A DNA stretch of 64,000 bases from Rosa chinensis (GCF_002994745.2 NC_037093.1:66731510-66795509), one strand, 5' to 3'; shown: positions 10,966 to 22,651, counted from the stretch's first letter. Translations and numbers: made by a program. Notes: a model not told the origin generated them from the letters alone.

Positions 10966-11375
10966 AAGTTGCCTCGTCAAAAACCTTGCCAAGTAATAAA
11001 AACTCTGTGGGAAAAAAAAAAATCTTGGTCGAAGGAGAAAAAGAGCACAACGCGCTTGAGTGTGGAGTAGCAGTATCACAGCTTCAGAGATAGGTGAAGT
11101 CTTCTTATCAGCACCATAAGTAGGTAGTATGTCTACGAGAGGGATACATTAGAGTTGCTACACCAAAACCTTGCCCGGTAAACCCAGTGGGAGAAACCCG
11201 TGGTCGAAGGGAAAAGATGAGCAAATGCATGTATATGTCGAATCAAAGCATCTTCAGGATGTACTGTAATTGGGGTGACCATGCTAAAGATGTGCCTCGT
11301 TAAAACCTTGCCAGGTAACAAAACCCAGTGGGACAAAATAACCCTGGACGAAGGACAAAAAGAGTACACGATGGT
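10966..11375 (-). repeat. three copies of a conserved pre-polypurine block in element A
   Basis: A block containing CAAAACCTTGCC, CCCAGTGGGA and TGGTCGAAGG (plus-strand reading) occurs three times, near 10966-11050, 11155-11215 and 11291-11370. Copia B has one copy of the same block in its own 3' region (about 54195-54280). Such a block is a known feature before the 3' LTR of some plant copia families; the triplication is the unusual part. Confidence 0.75.
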
Positions 11376-11563
11376 CAAGTGGGTATGCTTCAAGATACTC
11401 CCCCTGAAAATTACATGTTAGGTAATTCAGATAGTTTACGTAGACCAATACCTTGAACATGCTTCTGGAATGTAGACTTTGGTAGTGACTTGGTAAAGAG
11501 GTCTGCACGATTGTCTTCAAATCAAATATGCTTAACTTCAATCCTCTGATGCTCCTGTTGTTG

Positions 11564-11929
11564 CTAATTGAAGGAGAACTTCGATACAATATGTTTGGTG
11601 TTGTCTCCTTTGATGAAACTCATCTTTATCTGCTCTATGTAAGCAGCATTATCCTCGTAGATAATGGTTGGTTCATCAATGGTGGAATGCAGTCCACATG
11701 TGCTTTGAACATGCTTTGTAACGACTTTTAGCCATGTACATTCACATACTGCTTCGTGAAGAGCTAGTATCTCATCATTCTGAGGATCAAGGGGGTTTGA
11801 TCCATTCCTTGATGCATAGGGATAGAATAAGCCCATATCCGCCGTACCTCTAAGGTAGCGAAAAATGTCTTTTATGCCATTCGAGTGGCAGCGTGTTGGC
11901 GCAGAGCTATATCTAGCTAACAAGTTCAC
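11564..11929 (-). pseudogene. element A pol: RNase H end
   Basis: The frame contains copia RNase H pieces: LARYSSAPT, GIKDIFRYLRGT, ILALHEAVCECTWL and the DNAAYIEQ and KHI motifs near the C-terminus. The block usually found between LRGT and ALHEA is shortened, so the domain is probably internally deleted. Confidence 0.8.
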
Positions 11930-12727
11930 ATCAAATGAGATGTCCTGTCTAGGGCATTAAGCCAAGTACAATAATGCGCCTATTGCACTTAGATATGGGA
12001 CTTTTTGCACCAATATCTCTTCGTTATCATCTACAGGACGATACGGTTTTCTCTAGACTTCAGACGACCATGGGTGTGCTTGCTTTTATCCTCATTAAAG
12101 CATCTTAACATCTTCTAGATGTTATTTGGTTGATAGACCAAATTTTTCATCTGCACTATGCTCGAGCTCCAGGTCGAGACAATAATCTGTTCTCCCAAGG
12201 CCTTTCATCTCAAATTCCAACTTCAGGTGCTTTGCGGTTTCCTTGATTTCTTCAGGAATATCAATCAAATTCATATCTTTGACATAAACCGCACAATTGC
12301 AAACCCGAAACTTGTTTCCTTAATAAACACGCATGGGCATAGTTTATTATTCACATATCCCATCCCGATCAAATATTCACTTAGACGGTTATACCACCTC
12401 CGTCTAGATTTTTTCAATCTATAAAGTGAACGCCTCAAAACTAATGGAGAGCGTGTTCAGTGGTCTAGAACTATTTGCATCGGGTATATTAAGTCCTTCA
12501 AGAACTTTTATGTATATCTCTGTATCGTGATCCCCATAGAGATAAGTTACGACCACATTCATAAGCTGCATATTCAGTTTTTCGGAAACTACCAAACTAA
12601 TAAGGTAGCAGAACGTTATGACGTCCATTACGGGAGAATACGCCTCCTCGTAATCAATCACAGGGCGTTGAGAAAATTTTTGCGCCACTAGACGAGCCTT
12701 GTGTATCACAATCTCGTTTTTTCTCAT
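11930..12727 (-). pseudogene. element A pol: reverse transcriptase, fragmentary
   Basis: The best frame (12419-12727) has KARLVAQKFSQRPVIDYEEAY and a damaged catalytic block (QLMNVVVTYLYGD in place of the usual D-V-x-A-Y-L-G pattern). The rest of RT toward 11930 is only recognisable in pieces with frame changes. No YVDD box could be read in an open frame. Confidence 0.7.
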
Positions 12728-13187
12728 TACACTTCCTTACAAATACCCATTTAAATTCTACGGGTTTAACATGGGGAGGTGTAGGAACAACAGGTCCAAA
12801 CACCTTTCTCTTTATCAAGGAATCTAATTCGACCTGGATTGCTTATTTCCTTTTTGGCCAGTCGTCTCTTCGTTGAATTTGATCAACAAAGCAAGGTTCG
12901 AGGTTATCGCTTATTATAATTTCGGTGGCCACCGCAAATACTAATTATCATCGATGATAATCTCAATCCGATTCCAAATCTCACTAAATTTACCGAGATT
13001 TCTCTATTCTCGGGAGTGGGTTCAAATGTTGGAGCGTCCCCCAACATCGTCTCTTCTAGGACAGACCCATAATCCGGATTTATCTCATGAGATGGATCGG
13101 TTTTGAGATTGCGATGTCAAGAGGATTCGTTTGTGCCAAGTTTACCCTCTTCTAGGGAAAAGAATCCTTAGAACCTAATAGTTCACC

Positions 13188-13559
13188 TCACTTCAGGGCA
13201 GGGACATATGACTGGTTAGCCGCCATGGTCGTACCTCGTCCATCTGGGACGACACATCCTACAGGGACGTCTATCCTTGCAGACACATTTGCAGCAGGTA
13301 TATATGATCTCGTCACTTTAGCTAGATCAGAGAAAGTGTCTGGCTTATTTTGGGCTACACTCTGTAGATCTAGAATTCTCCACACTTCATTATCACATTG
13401 TGCAGTTCGGGGATCAAGATGAGACATAGTGGGGACATTCCACGTCAATTCACGTCGTTCATCAGGAACGGTAACGTTCTTATCTCCTCCTAACGGCGGG
13501 AAGACTGTCTCATCAAAGTGACAATCCGCAAATCTAGCGGTAAAGAGATCACCTGTCAA
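13188..13559 (-). pseudogene. element A pol: integrase to RT linker
   Basis: It includes the typical post-integrase words LTGDLFTARFADCHFDE and FPPLGGD, also found in element C (62400-62480) and element B (52360-52430). It has no catalytic role. It joins the integrase frame near 13556 with a frame change. Confidence 0.75.
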
Positions 13560-13999
13560 GGGCTCGAAAGTGCATATAATGGATGGGATGCATAATCGAC
13601 ATGTATGCCCATCCTTTGTTGAGGACCCAATTTTGTACGTTGTGACGGCACAATTGGCACGAGGACTGCATACCCAAATGCGCGTAAGTGCGAAACATCA
13701 GGTTCGTACCCAGTCACCAACTGTAACGCGGAGTAAGGTTGGGTAGCAGTGGGCCTCAACGGGACCAACATAGCTGCATGCAAGATTGCATAGCCCCACA
13801 CAAAAACTAGGAGCTTGGTGCGCATTACCAAGATTCTATTTGTGAGACCATCTTGGGTGTGAACATAGGGAACTAAATGTTCAGCATCAATCCCAAGGGA
13901 TATGCAATAATCATCGAAAGACTTCGATGTAAACTCTCCGGTATTATCAAGTCTTATAGACTTTATGGGATAATCTGAGTGGTGAACCCTCAATTTCAT
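13556..13999 (-). pseudogene. element A pol: integrase core
   Basis: The minus-strand frame contains IRLDNTGEFTSKSFDDYC, with the second catalytic Asp, and later HLRAFGYAVLVPI. The catalytic Glu block, normally like NG-x-AE, reads DGLTNRILV here, so the Glu is lost. The HHCC region lies in a separate frame at 14096-14317. Confidence 0.75.
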
Positions 14000-14095
14000 G
14001 ATCTGGGTGAGAGTTTAGCAAAAGCAGCGTTTTCTTGTGGACAATAGTGTAACATGTGATCACTTTGTCGATACATCAACTAAAACCATTAATAT

Positions 14096-14317
14096 TTAAC
14101 TGGTCCACATGGTGGTTGGATATGTCCACAAATTTCCCTTGCATTCTGTGCAGAAAAATGGTGGTGTATGTACTAGTCTTTGCATTGATGGTCTAGTATG
14201 GCATAGCGTGTTATTATATACAAGACCCTTATTCAGAAGTCTTAGGTCATGCGATGAATTGAGGATACGGTGCATCATAATTTGACCTGGGTGTCCCAAA
14301 AGGTCATGCCATAGCAA
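14096..14317 (-). pseudogene. element A pol: GAG-pre-integrase fragment
   Basis: It opens with LWHDLLGHPGQIMMHRIL, the standard GAG-pre-integrase signature, and then decays. An equivalent segment is at 61480-61530 in element C. Confidence 0.75.
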
Positions 14318-15032
14318 GTAGTTGCTTGAATTAGTTAGCTTCTAGCTAACAGATTTCAATTTCTCCAATGTACGCTTCTGGCCGCACACTCGGAGGTTAT
14401 GCAAAGATATTCCACGCATTTTTCTCAGTGGTTTCAACGTGGTAACTGTTGGTTCGAATATCCTTAATACTCAATAACGTTCTTCTGGAACGTGGAGATT
14501 ATAAGGCCTCATTAATGGTAGGTTCAGTACCATTGGACAACATATAGTGGGTTTTGCCATAGCCCTCTATCAGGTTGGATTGCCCTAATACGGTTGTCAC
14601 AGAGGTATGAATAGACAATAAGTTTGAAAAACATCTCCGATCTGGGAGTATGGTGTGTGTAATAGCACTTTTAACCAGACAACAAACTTCCCCACAGAAT
14701 ATGTCTATTCATTTATTTAATTCAATGGATCACATGTATAAATAAGTTTATTGAATTAAATACATTCGAACATAACCACATTTTCATAATCCAAAATGAT
14801 TGAAAACATAAATCACCAAAAATAATCCGAAGATGTTTCATTCATTAAGATGAAATAGATATGACACAAGGGACCAATTATACCCATGTCTTCGAGTTCT
14901 AATCCTCGGTATGTTCAGTAACTGCCTGAAAATCCATGATCTCTAGTATGGAATCGATAAAAAATTACCCTTCAATGTATTTCGAGTTACGCGACAGGAG
15001 TAATACTCATCTACCGCTTCGGCTATCACATA

Positions 15033-15074
15033 ACAGGTGCGGGACCAGCAGTCAATTCCTCCACATCGATAACA
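15033..15074 (-). pseudogene. element A gag zinc knuckle, altered
   Basis: The minus strand reads C-Y-R-C-G-G-I-D-C-W-S-R-T-C. This fits the CX2CX4HX4C nucleocapsid knuckle except that Cys stands where His should be. It lies downstream of the gag start at 15534, as expected. Confidence 0.6.
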
Positions 15075-15299
15075 AAGATCATGCTGATTCTGGTGGCAGC
15101 GGGCCGGACCAGTGTTTCTTTCAACTCGGGCTTGCTAAGTTATGGCATCATGGTACCTACCATGTGGAGCCTAATTACGTGGCCTCTTAGACTTTGGCCA
15201 AGTGGCAGACGGTCATATGGGTTAATTTCGTTCTGCCAATCATGTCTTGCTTCAAGCAAGAAATGGTCATCTGATGGTGAAAGTGCTCTTCCAGAGCGA

Positions 15300-15534
15300 C
15301 CCAAAGAGTCTGTATATCCTTTTCATCGGATACTCAACTTGGAGTGTTTACTCCATATGTTTCCTTATGAACATTATGGCACTCACCTCAAAAGCCTCAG
15401 TGACGACATTGTCAATATCGATTGTTGATCTCATCTTCTTTGCAGTCAGATGAATTTTCACATCTTGAGTTCACTTTAGATAGTTTCTTCTGGAGATCCA
15501 AAGCAACAAAGTCAAACATGTTGAGATTTGACAT
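15300..15534 (-). pseudogene. element A gag N-terminus
   Basis: The ATG at 15534-15532 opens MSNLNMFDFVALD, closely matching the gag start of copia B (MSNSNILDFVPLD at 49832). A frameshift follows about 15 codons on. The resumed frame (NYLK, stop, TQDVKIHLTAKK) has TGA where tryptophan is expected and ends at another stop. Gag cannot be made. Confidence 0.75.
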
Positions 15535-15599
15535 TTCTTACAGGAAATGAACAAATAATATTAGTGCTTTGGGTAATATCATCCATAAGCAAGTAATGA

Positions 15600-15754
15600 G
15601 AACTTCAGGTTCTATAACATGGTATGAAAAATCGGATTAGACATGTAAAATCTACTGGTTTTATCATGTGTGGTGAATTTATGAATGAAACTTCAAGTTT
15701 CTTAAATGGCATTATCGAAACTACAAGTTCGATTTATGTATGAACTACTGGTTC
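15600..15754 (-). repeat. four GAAC-GTTC type dyads before gag of element A
   Basis: Plus-strand GAACTTCAGGTTC (15600), AAACTTCAAGTTT (15688), GAAACTACAAGTTC (15717) and GAACTACTGGTTC (15742) are short near-palindromes, 66-220 nt upstream of the gag ATG. Copia B has an array with the same GAAC/GTTC ends at 49566-49643. Confidence 0.6.
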
Positions 15755-15942
15755 ATCAGATACCTGCATTTTCTACACATATATTCTAATGCGAAAATTT
15801 AGACAAGTAACACAATAATATTGAATTGAGCAAATTGGAATAATCTCACAATTTGGATAAATGGAAATCATAAATCAATTGAGATATTAATTGCATGCTA
15901 GTAATATAACAGATTAATTATCACACAATTATGCGAATAAAT

Positions 15943-16869
15943 GCTTCTGGCAATTAATTACACATATTAAATATGGTTAATCTATTTACAATATGAAATC
16001 ATTTTTCCTTTTATTTTGATTCTGCTGGACCAAAGAAGGAGTGGGCTTGATAGTGAAGCCTATTGAGCTTAGTCTGCGAGCTCATGACCTAGGCTTTCAT
16101 GTGCTAGTCAAAGAGTATGTGAGGCCTGCTGGGCTGCTAGGTCCTGCAGAGGGAGAGTGGGCCTGCTGGGCTCAGGCTAATCTGCCAAGGAATGAAAAGT
16201 TATTACTCAACCATTTCGGTAACTCCAATTGAATACGACCAGGTAAGGAAAGATGAGGTTTAGGTGGAGCGAGGCTCGCTTAAGTACACGGCCTCATCTG
16301 AACCTTTCCTAGACATCGCATCCAACTGGATGAGCCTAGTTTGAGAAGATTCATAACTTTTGTCATGGTAACATGTAGTAAGCTTCTATTCTGGCCTTGC
16401 AACTTGGGCCTGAGCTTCTGGCTCGAATTTGTTGTTATGACTTTAGGCTTGATTTGAGCTTCTGACTCAGCCTCTATTAAATCGTAACATAAATAAACTA
16501 ATGCAGCGGTTATATACCTAAGGAAATGGGTTCAAATCCCATTAATGCTTCTGGCATTACGTACAGGTAATAAATTTGGCAAATGCTTCTGGCACAATGT
16601 TTATGTAATAATCACGTAATAATTTAGCCCATAATGCTTCTAGCATAAAGAATTATAATGGCATAATTCAAATTAGTGTAACCAAAAATTAAGCCCATAA
16701 TTCTTCTATGATAATTCATGCAATAATTCAGAATTGTCTCAATGTGATAATGAAGTGATTGTGGTAATGAGTATAAATTACTATGGTAATTGCTTTGGAT
16801 AAAATCAATCAAAATCAAATCACAGGTTGATCAATCACCAATTAATTGGCCTCAAATCTGCTTCTGGCA
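15943..16869 (-). repeat. GCTTCTGGC word array in the leader of element A
   Basis: Exact GCTTCTGGC occurs at 15943, 16413, 16547, 16585 and 16860, with near-copies at about 16457, 16636 and 16700. Several are extended to ATGCTTCTGGCA. On the element's sense strand the word is GCCAGAAGC. All lie between the primer site and gag. Confidence 0.7.
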
Positions 16870-16900
16870 TAATTAATACTAAATGGTGTTGATAAATTCC

Positions 16901-16980
16901 AGCTAGCCATAGTGGCATAGTGGACAATGTGCTAGGCTAATGCATGATGTGGCTGGGTTCGAATCCCAGGAGCAGCAGAA
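16901..16980 (+). other. tRNA-derived SINE head (A and B boxes) inside element A leader
   Basis: An RNA polymerase III A box TGGCATAGTGG (16913-16923) and a perfect B box GGTTCGAATCC (16956-16966) are spaced 32 nt apart, with a good T-arm stem (CTGGG/CCCAG). The anticodon loop is too long and there is no acceptor pairing, so it is not a functional tRNA gene. A T-run follows near 17066. It may be a SINE inserted in the leader, antisense to the retrotransposon. No clear target duplication was found. Confidence 0.5.
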
Positions 16981-17610
16981 TCCCTTTTCTTTTTGCTTGT
17001 TTTTTAATTGGTATGCACTATATGGTACTACTGGATCAAATGCTTCAAATCCAAGAATCCTAACCTTTTTTTTTCTTTTCCAACCAAACAATCCAAAGCC
17101 AAATAAACCAAGACACATAAACGAATATATATAAATATGTATATACCAAATATTAGGGTTCATGCATCATGGTGATTGTTCATATTCAATCATTAGGCTC
17201 AATAAACATGAATATGAAATTAGATTTTGGAAAACATTACTTGATGAAGAACGGATGAATGTTCAGCTTATGTGTGCAGAACTGAGAAGGTTGTCTTCTC
17301 AGCCAATCCAAGAACTATTCGCCTCTTCTGGTAGGAAATCCCGAATCTCAAAGCTATTCGATCCAAATCTTAGAGCTAGTCGTGAACGCGGAGCAGATTC
17401 TCTTCTGAACAGCTGCCACTTCAAATGGTGTACAGGTCTCAAAACGACTCCAATATGGCTGAAATTTGGAGGTCAGAGAGAAGAGGCAGAGACGAACAAC
17501 TTTGATGAAGGAAAGATTTTGATCTGAGGTCCCAATCAAGAGGTTTCGGGGCGTGCAAACAGGTTGCAGCAGGGGGTTTTTTTTTTCTGGCTAAGGCTTG
17601 GGTTAGAGTC

Positions 17611-17625
17611 CTCGTGCTGATAACG
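17611..17625 (-). promoter_or_regulatory. putative primer-binding site of element A
   Basis: The minus strand reads CGTTATCAGCACGAG immediately inside the 5' LTR. The core TTATCAGCACG recurs at the same place in elements B (48804) and C (58187). I could not match it to a specific tRNA end from memory. Confidence 0.6.
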
Positions 17626-17869
17626 TGTTGTAAAACAGAAAAATTTCAGAGAGAGAGAGAGAGAGTTTGGACACAGAGAATTAGATTGTGTGTCTTATTC
17701 ATCTCAACATAAGGAACCTTATATAGGACTACATGGTGTACACGAAAGGGTAATGCTTAATTACAATCCAATCACTCCTACAATTACAACCTATCAATCA
17801 CCAATCTATAGGGATAGGCACCTATTACTCAACATCTATTTACATGATTATCCACAAATATTTACAACA
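17626..17869 (-). repeat. 5' LTR of element A
   Basis: 244 bp, identical to 10671-10914 except for two substitutions near the middle (CTCAACATAAGGAACC here against CTCACCATAAGGAGCC). Confidence 0.93.
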
Positions 17870-17874
17870 GAGGT

Positions 17875-19115
17875 CAGGTTTTGTCTCCCTCGATAGTACT
17901 ATCTTTTTTATAAAATAGTGGGCTGTTTGCCAGCTCTTCCAAAAAAAAAACTGCTATAGTATAAAGTCAAAAATATACCAAGATACTTATCGAGCACAGC
18001 CCAAATCAACCAAATAAGGCTAAACGAAAAGCCTGCATTTGTTTTTGCTAATCAGAATCTGAGACTTGCAAAGCCCAAACATGACCCAAATGGGTCGGCT
18101 TGTGACCGGAGGATATGGCTTGGATGGCGGGGCATGAGCCCAATAACTTATTTATCGAGCCCAGAGAAACAATCCTCAATTCATATTTTTAGCACAAAAA
18201 TTTGTTTATTTTTCTTTGTTGTTGGTCTATCTATATAATGATACCATTAAGAAGGCTAATCCCGTAGCAGTTTTATGTTGGAAAAATATGATCTTTATCA
18301 TAATTTTATATTTAAGTAAAATAATCGATATTAAATATAAATAAAAATAGAATATGAAATTACTCATAGTTTTATTTTCATATTTCTTAAGCTTCTTGTG
18401 TTAATATCTCGTACGCTACCCTTATTTTGAAGCCATTAGTTAATGTTTATAAGCTCTACAACAGCGTTACTTATACGTCTAAATATTATATTGTTTTTTA
18501 TGCAATCATCCATGAAGAAGAAAATAGCCAAGATTAAAGCTAAAATGAAGACCGCCCGGTATTTGCTTTTGCTATGAAAAATGGATGAAGGAGCCAATCA
18601 ACTGAATCAAGGCCCCGAATGGAGACCGTGTGTATTTTATTTTGCTATATTAATAAGAAATTGGTTATTTTTTGTTTTATATGTTTATTTTACTATGTAT
18701 TTTATATTTCTATCATTGTGATGACTTTCCACTCCTGGAACCCACATGTAGGAACTCACCATTGTTGGATTGGTGATATTCTCGAGTGTTTGTCACGGCT
18801 CTAAAACCCACCGTTGGATACTATTTTTTTTATGTATTCTTTATCCGAGGGGTTGCTATTGTCATTCTCACCAATGAAGTGACACCGAACAGAATGGTTT
18901 CTTTTTCCCATTTTTGTAGAAGCGTATCTCGATCACGAGGATGATGACCAAGATTTTTCTTTCATTAGTTTCTTTCTAAGAGTTGTATATATAATTACTT
19001 ATGTGATTATTAGTTCCAACCCAGAAAGAACGAGGCCGGCCACCAACTCATGTCTATCAATACATTAGTTATACAATGACTTCCATGGCGGGCTATCCTA
19101 CAACGCGGTCCATTC
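17875..19115. other. intergenic, no gene recognised
   Basis: AT-rich sequence between two complete retrotransposons. Only short chance open frames are present. A loose repeat of GAGACCG...TTTTGCTAT occurs near 18550 and 18620. No promoter, RNA gene or conserved protein piece could be supported. Confidence 0.5.
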
Positions 19116-19632
19116 TGTTAGATTGAATGAGCAAGTCAAATCTATGATCAATTCACAATAACATAAACACACCTAATATTAGTCAACACCACATGAACCA
19201 AAACACAAGATTTATTTTGCTAACCTTCTTCATTGTTGGGAGCCATTGGAGCTGCACGAATTGACCTTGACAACAAACATGATTGATCTTCTCCTCATCT
19301 CTGATTTAAAGCTCCTTCTTCTATGGGGCAGGACTTAAGGTACAAAGAGAGCAGAGACCAACACTTCCTATATATATTGGTTATGGTCCTAAGAATCCTC
19401 CCATAAAAGTGTTTCTTAGAAACCAAGTCACCAACAACTAGAAAACCTAATGCAACACTAAGTCGAATTACAATGTAACCGAACTAATGGATTCCTAACC
19501 TATGAGTTGATATAATTAACTCAATAGGTTTCTAGGTTTTGTACTTAACATACAACTCCTATTCATGAACAAAATTCCAATCCAATTTGTAAACTGAATA
19601 TAGATGATGATAGGTGCACTTTTATTCTAACA
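19116..19632 (-). repeat. 3' LTR of the 7.1-kb copia
   Basis: 517 bp, TGTTAGATTG to ATTCTAACA. A purine tract on the minus strand lies just outside (plus-strand TTCTCTCACTT from 19633). Confidence 0.92.
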
Positions 19633-20314
19633 TTCTCTCACTTGGACCATCATTGTCTATATAAACTGAATCAAGAAAATTTCCAGAAATAGCTGAAGTG
19701 TGCACTGAGATGTATATGTACCTTAAATCCATTCAATTATGTTAAAATGCATAACCATTGCAGAATCAAGAAATAGGCATATTCAAATGAGCATACTAGT
19801 TCCAGACCACAAAACAACAATTTCTGCACTTCACATGAATTTAACTTAATGTGATGCAATCAAATAACATCATATATTAAATTGCAGTTGTTATTTGACA
19901 ACAGTCCAACCTAAGTATTTTGAATATCAAAATCACAATGCAAACATAACTTCTTGACACACAGTGGATTAATGTTTGCTTCTTACTGAATATATGCATA
20001 TATAACAATCCACTTGAACTGAACTGATAAAATACAACAACCATAAATTTTACCAAAATGAATAAATAAGGCTGTCAAAACATCAACTGAAGATACCTCA
20101 TTTTATTAAGTCAAAACACGAAGTACAACGTTTTCTGATACATAACTCAAAAACAGAAAATCAAGAACTGAACAAAAACAAAACTAAACTGAAAAACAAT
20201 TTTCTCAAAACATTTTGCTCCCACTGAACTTAAGCATCTTCAAAACTCGACAAAATTCCCATATTCCTGGAATGCTCTTTAAAAGTGGCTACTGACAATG
20301 CCTTAGTAAATGGA

Positions 20315-21922
20315 TCAAAGCTGATCCCCAGTCTTGATGCCCGGGATTTCAACTTCACCATCTTTAACTCTTCTCCTGATACTGTAAAACTTCAAGTCTA
20401 TATGCTTAGAGTTATTTGACCTTTTGCTATTCTTACTGAAGAACACAGCAGCCTCATTATCACAAAACACCTTCAAACTTCCAGTGATAAGATCACTCAA
20501 CACTTTAGTCTCCAAAATAACATTTCTGATCCTCAATCCCTCACACACTCCTTCATATATAGCTATCACATCTGCCTGCATGGTAGAAGTAGCTATCAAT
20601 GATTGTTTCATTGTTTTCCAAGCTACTGCACCACCTGCTAGCATATAAACATAACCACAGGTCGAATTCATAGATGTGGGATAATTCCCAGCAAAATCAG
20701 AATCAGTAAAGCCAACTAACTCAAGCTTTTTCACACGTTTATACACAAGCATATGGTCTTTGGTCCTTTGCAGGTACCTTAGAACCTTCTTACCAGCTGT
20801 CCAATGCTCATGTCCAGGATTCAACTGAAACCTGGATAGCATTCCAACTGCAAAAGACAAGTCTGGCCTTGTACAGACTTGTGCATATATCAAACTCCCT
20901 ACTAGCCTAGCATATGGTATTGACTCCATTTCAGTTTTCTCAATATTAGTTTTAGGACATTGATTTTTAGTTAGTTTATCTCCCTTAGACATTGGAACTT
21001 CACCATTAGCACAGGTTTCCATTCCAAATCTTTTCAGAATTTTTGAAATATAATTTTGTTGAGACAATCCCAACAGTCCCTGCTTTCTATCTCTCTTAAT
21101 CTCAATTCCTAGCACATATAATACTTCTCCCAGATCCTTTATGTCAAAATTACTTGACAAGAAGGCTTTAGTATCTTTAAGTAATTTCATATTACTGCTA
21201 GCAAGGAGAATGTCATCTACATACAGGATAAGAAAGATAAAATTATTTCCAACGACTTTAAGATAAACACATTCATTGACAAGATTTTCAGAAAATCCAA
21301 AAGATGAAACCACTGAGTCGAATTTCTTATACCACTGCCTACTAGCTTGTTTGAGTCCATAAATAGATTTCTTAAGTCTACAGACCATATTTTCTTTTCC
21401 TGGTTCAATGAAACCTTTAGGCTGTGCCATGAAGATCTCTTCCTCCAACTCTCCATTTAAGAAGGCTATTTTTACATCCATCTGATGTAATTCCATGTCA
21501 TAGTGAGCTATTAAAGCCATTATGATTCTGAATGAATCTTTAGTTGAAACAGGTGAGAAAGTTTCTGTAAAATCTATCCCTTCCTTTTCTGTGAAACCTT
21601 TAGCAATTAGTCTAGCTTTATGTCTTTCTATGTTTCCATTGGCATCTCTCTTGGTTTTAAAAACCCATTTACAGCCAATTGGTTTTTGATTTTCTTTTGG
21701 CTTCACTAGCTCCCAAACTCCATTCTTGTACATAGAGTCAAGCTCTGCAATCATAACTTCAGTCCAAGCATCAGAATCTCTACTTTCAGTGGCTTGTTTA
21801 AAACTAGTGGGATCATTGTCATCTGACAATGCAGACTCAACTTCATTTAGATATACTTCATAAATGTCATCCTCCCCTCCAAACCTTGGTTTCCTCACTA
21901 TCTGTGATCTTCTAGGTTGCAC
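20315..21922 (-). pseudogene. copia pol: reverse transcriptase and RNase H (535-codon open frame)
   Basis: A long uninterrupted frame has KARLIAKGFTEKEGIDF, QMDVKIAFLNGELEEEIF, YGLKQASRQWY, the YVDD box (LYVDDILLAS) and RNase H motifs (GFTDSDFAGN, GAVAWKTMKQS, FCDNEAA, SKHIDLK). It ends at a stop about 30 codons early; the usual C-terminus (DPFTKAL) continues in another frame just downstream. The ORF start is not a true initiator, since RT is part of a polyprotein. It is the best preserved RT in the window. Confidence 0.85.
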
Positions 21923-21952
21923 AACTTGATTTTGTTGTGGCTCAGGTTGGGG

Positions 21953-22651
21953 TTAAGGTTCTGGCTGTGGCTCAGTTTGTGGTTCAGTTTGAGTCACTTG
22001 CTCCTGCCCTAAGTCTAATTCAGCTATTTCAGAATCATGATCATTTGCCTCTAAATTTTCATCTACAACATTTTGACCTTCAACTAGATTTTGACTTTGA
22101 GCCAATCCTAAGTTTAACAAATTATTTTGAATGCTTGGCAATACTGCTATATTATCCACATTCTCTACAATTTCTTCAAAATCTGAGGACAAGTCCTCAA
22201 AATTTGTATTGCAGATACTTTCACCTAAAAATTTAACTTGATGAGTTTCAAAAACTCTGGATGAATGATAAGGTGAATAAAGTTTATAGCCTTTAGACTT
22301 TTCACAGTAGCCAATAAAATAACAAGTTACAGACTTTGGATCAAGCTTTCCTAAATTTGGATTATAAATCCTTACTTCAACTTTACATCCCCAGACATGA
22401 CAATGATGTAAACTTGGTTGCCTATCACACCATGATTCAAATGGTGTTTTATCTACAGCTTTGCTTAGGGATCTGTTGCAAAGGTAGTTTGCAGTTCTTA
22501 AGGCTTCTCCCCAAAGCATTTTTGGCAATCCAGAAGTACACATCATACTTCTTACCATGTTTAATAGAGTTCTATTTTTCCTTTCAGCTACCCCATTTTG
22601 TTGGGGATTATATGGTATTGTATACTGAGCCTTTATGCCTAAACTTTGCAT
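21953..22651 (-). pseudogene. copia pol: integrase C-terminal half and linker
   Basis: It opens just before the catalytic Glu block (PQQNGVAERKNRTL) and continues with LWGEALRTANYLCNRS and the copia GKKPxV-like SVTCYFIGYCEKSKGYKLY. The following acidic, Gln- and Glu-rich linker ends in PQTEPQPEP near 21953 at a stop that separates it from RT. Confidence 0.82.

Larger units (their letters stand above)
10671..17869 (-). mobile_element. copia element A, complete by structure, non-autonomous
   Basis: Two 244-bp LTRs (10671-10914 and 17626-17869) start TGTTGTAAAAC and end TTTACAACA. The target duplication is GAGGT (10666-10670 and 17870-17874). Coding remains read on the minus strand in the order gag, integrase, RT, RNase H. 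The polypurine tract CCAAGGGGGAG abuts the 3' LTR (plus-strand 10915-10925), and the putative primer site CGTTATCAGCACGAG abuts the 5' LTR (plus-strand 17611-17625). I count only two differences between the LTRs, which points to a recent insertion, yet gag and pol are full of stops and frameshifts. It was most likely moved by proteins from another copy. Confidence 0.93.

Noticed and set aside
16529..16539. Second B-box-like GGTTCAAATCC
   Set aside because: The only A-box-like sequence upstream is too close (about 17 nt), so no tRNA-type promoter is formed.
16901..16980. A functional tRNA gene
   Set aside because: A and B boxes are good, but the anticodon loop is nine bases and the acceptor stem does not pair; a SINE head fits better.
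17162..17527. 121-codon plus-strand frame
   Set aside because: It lies antisense in the leader of element A and matches nothing recognisable.
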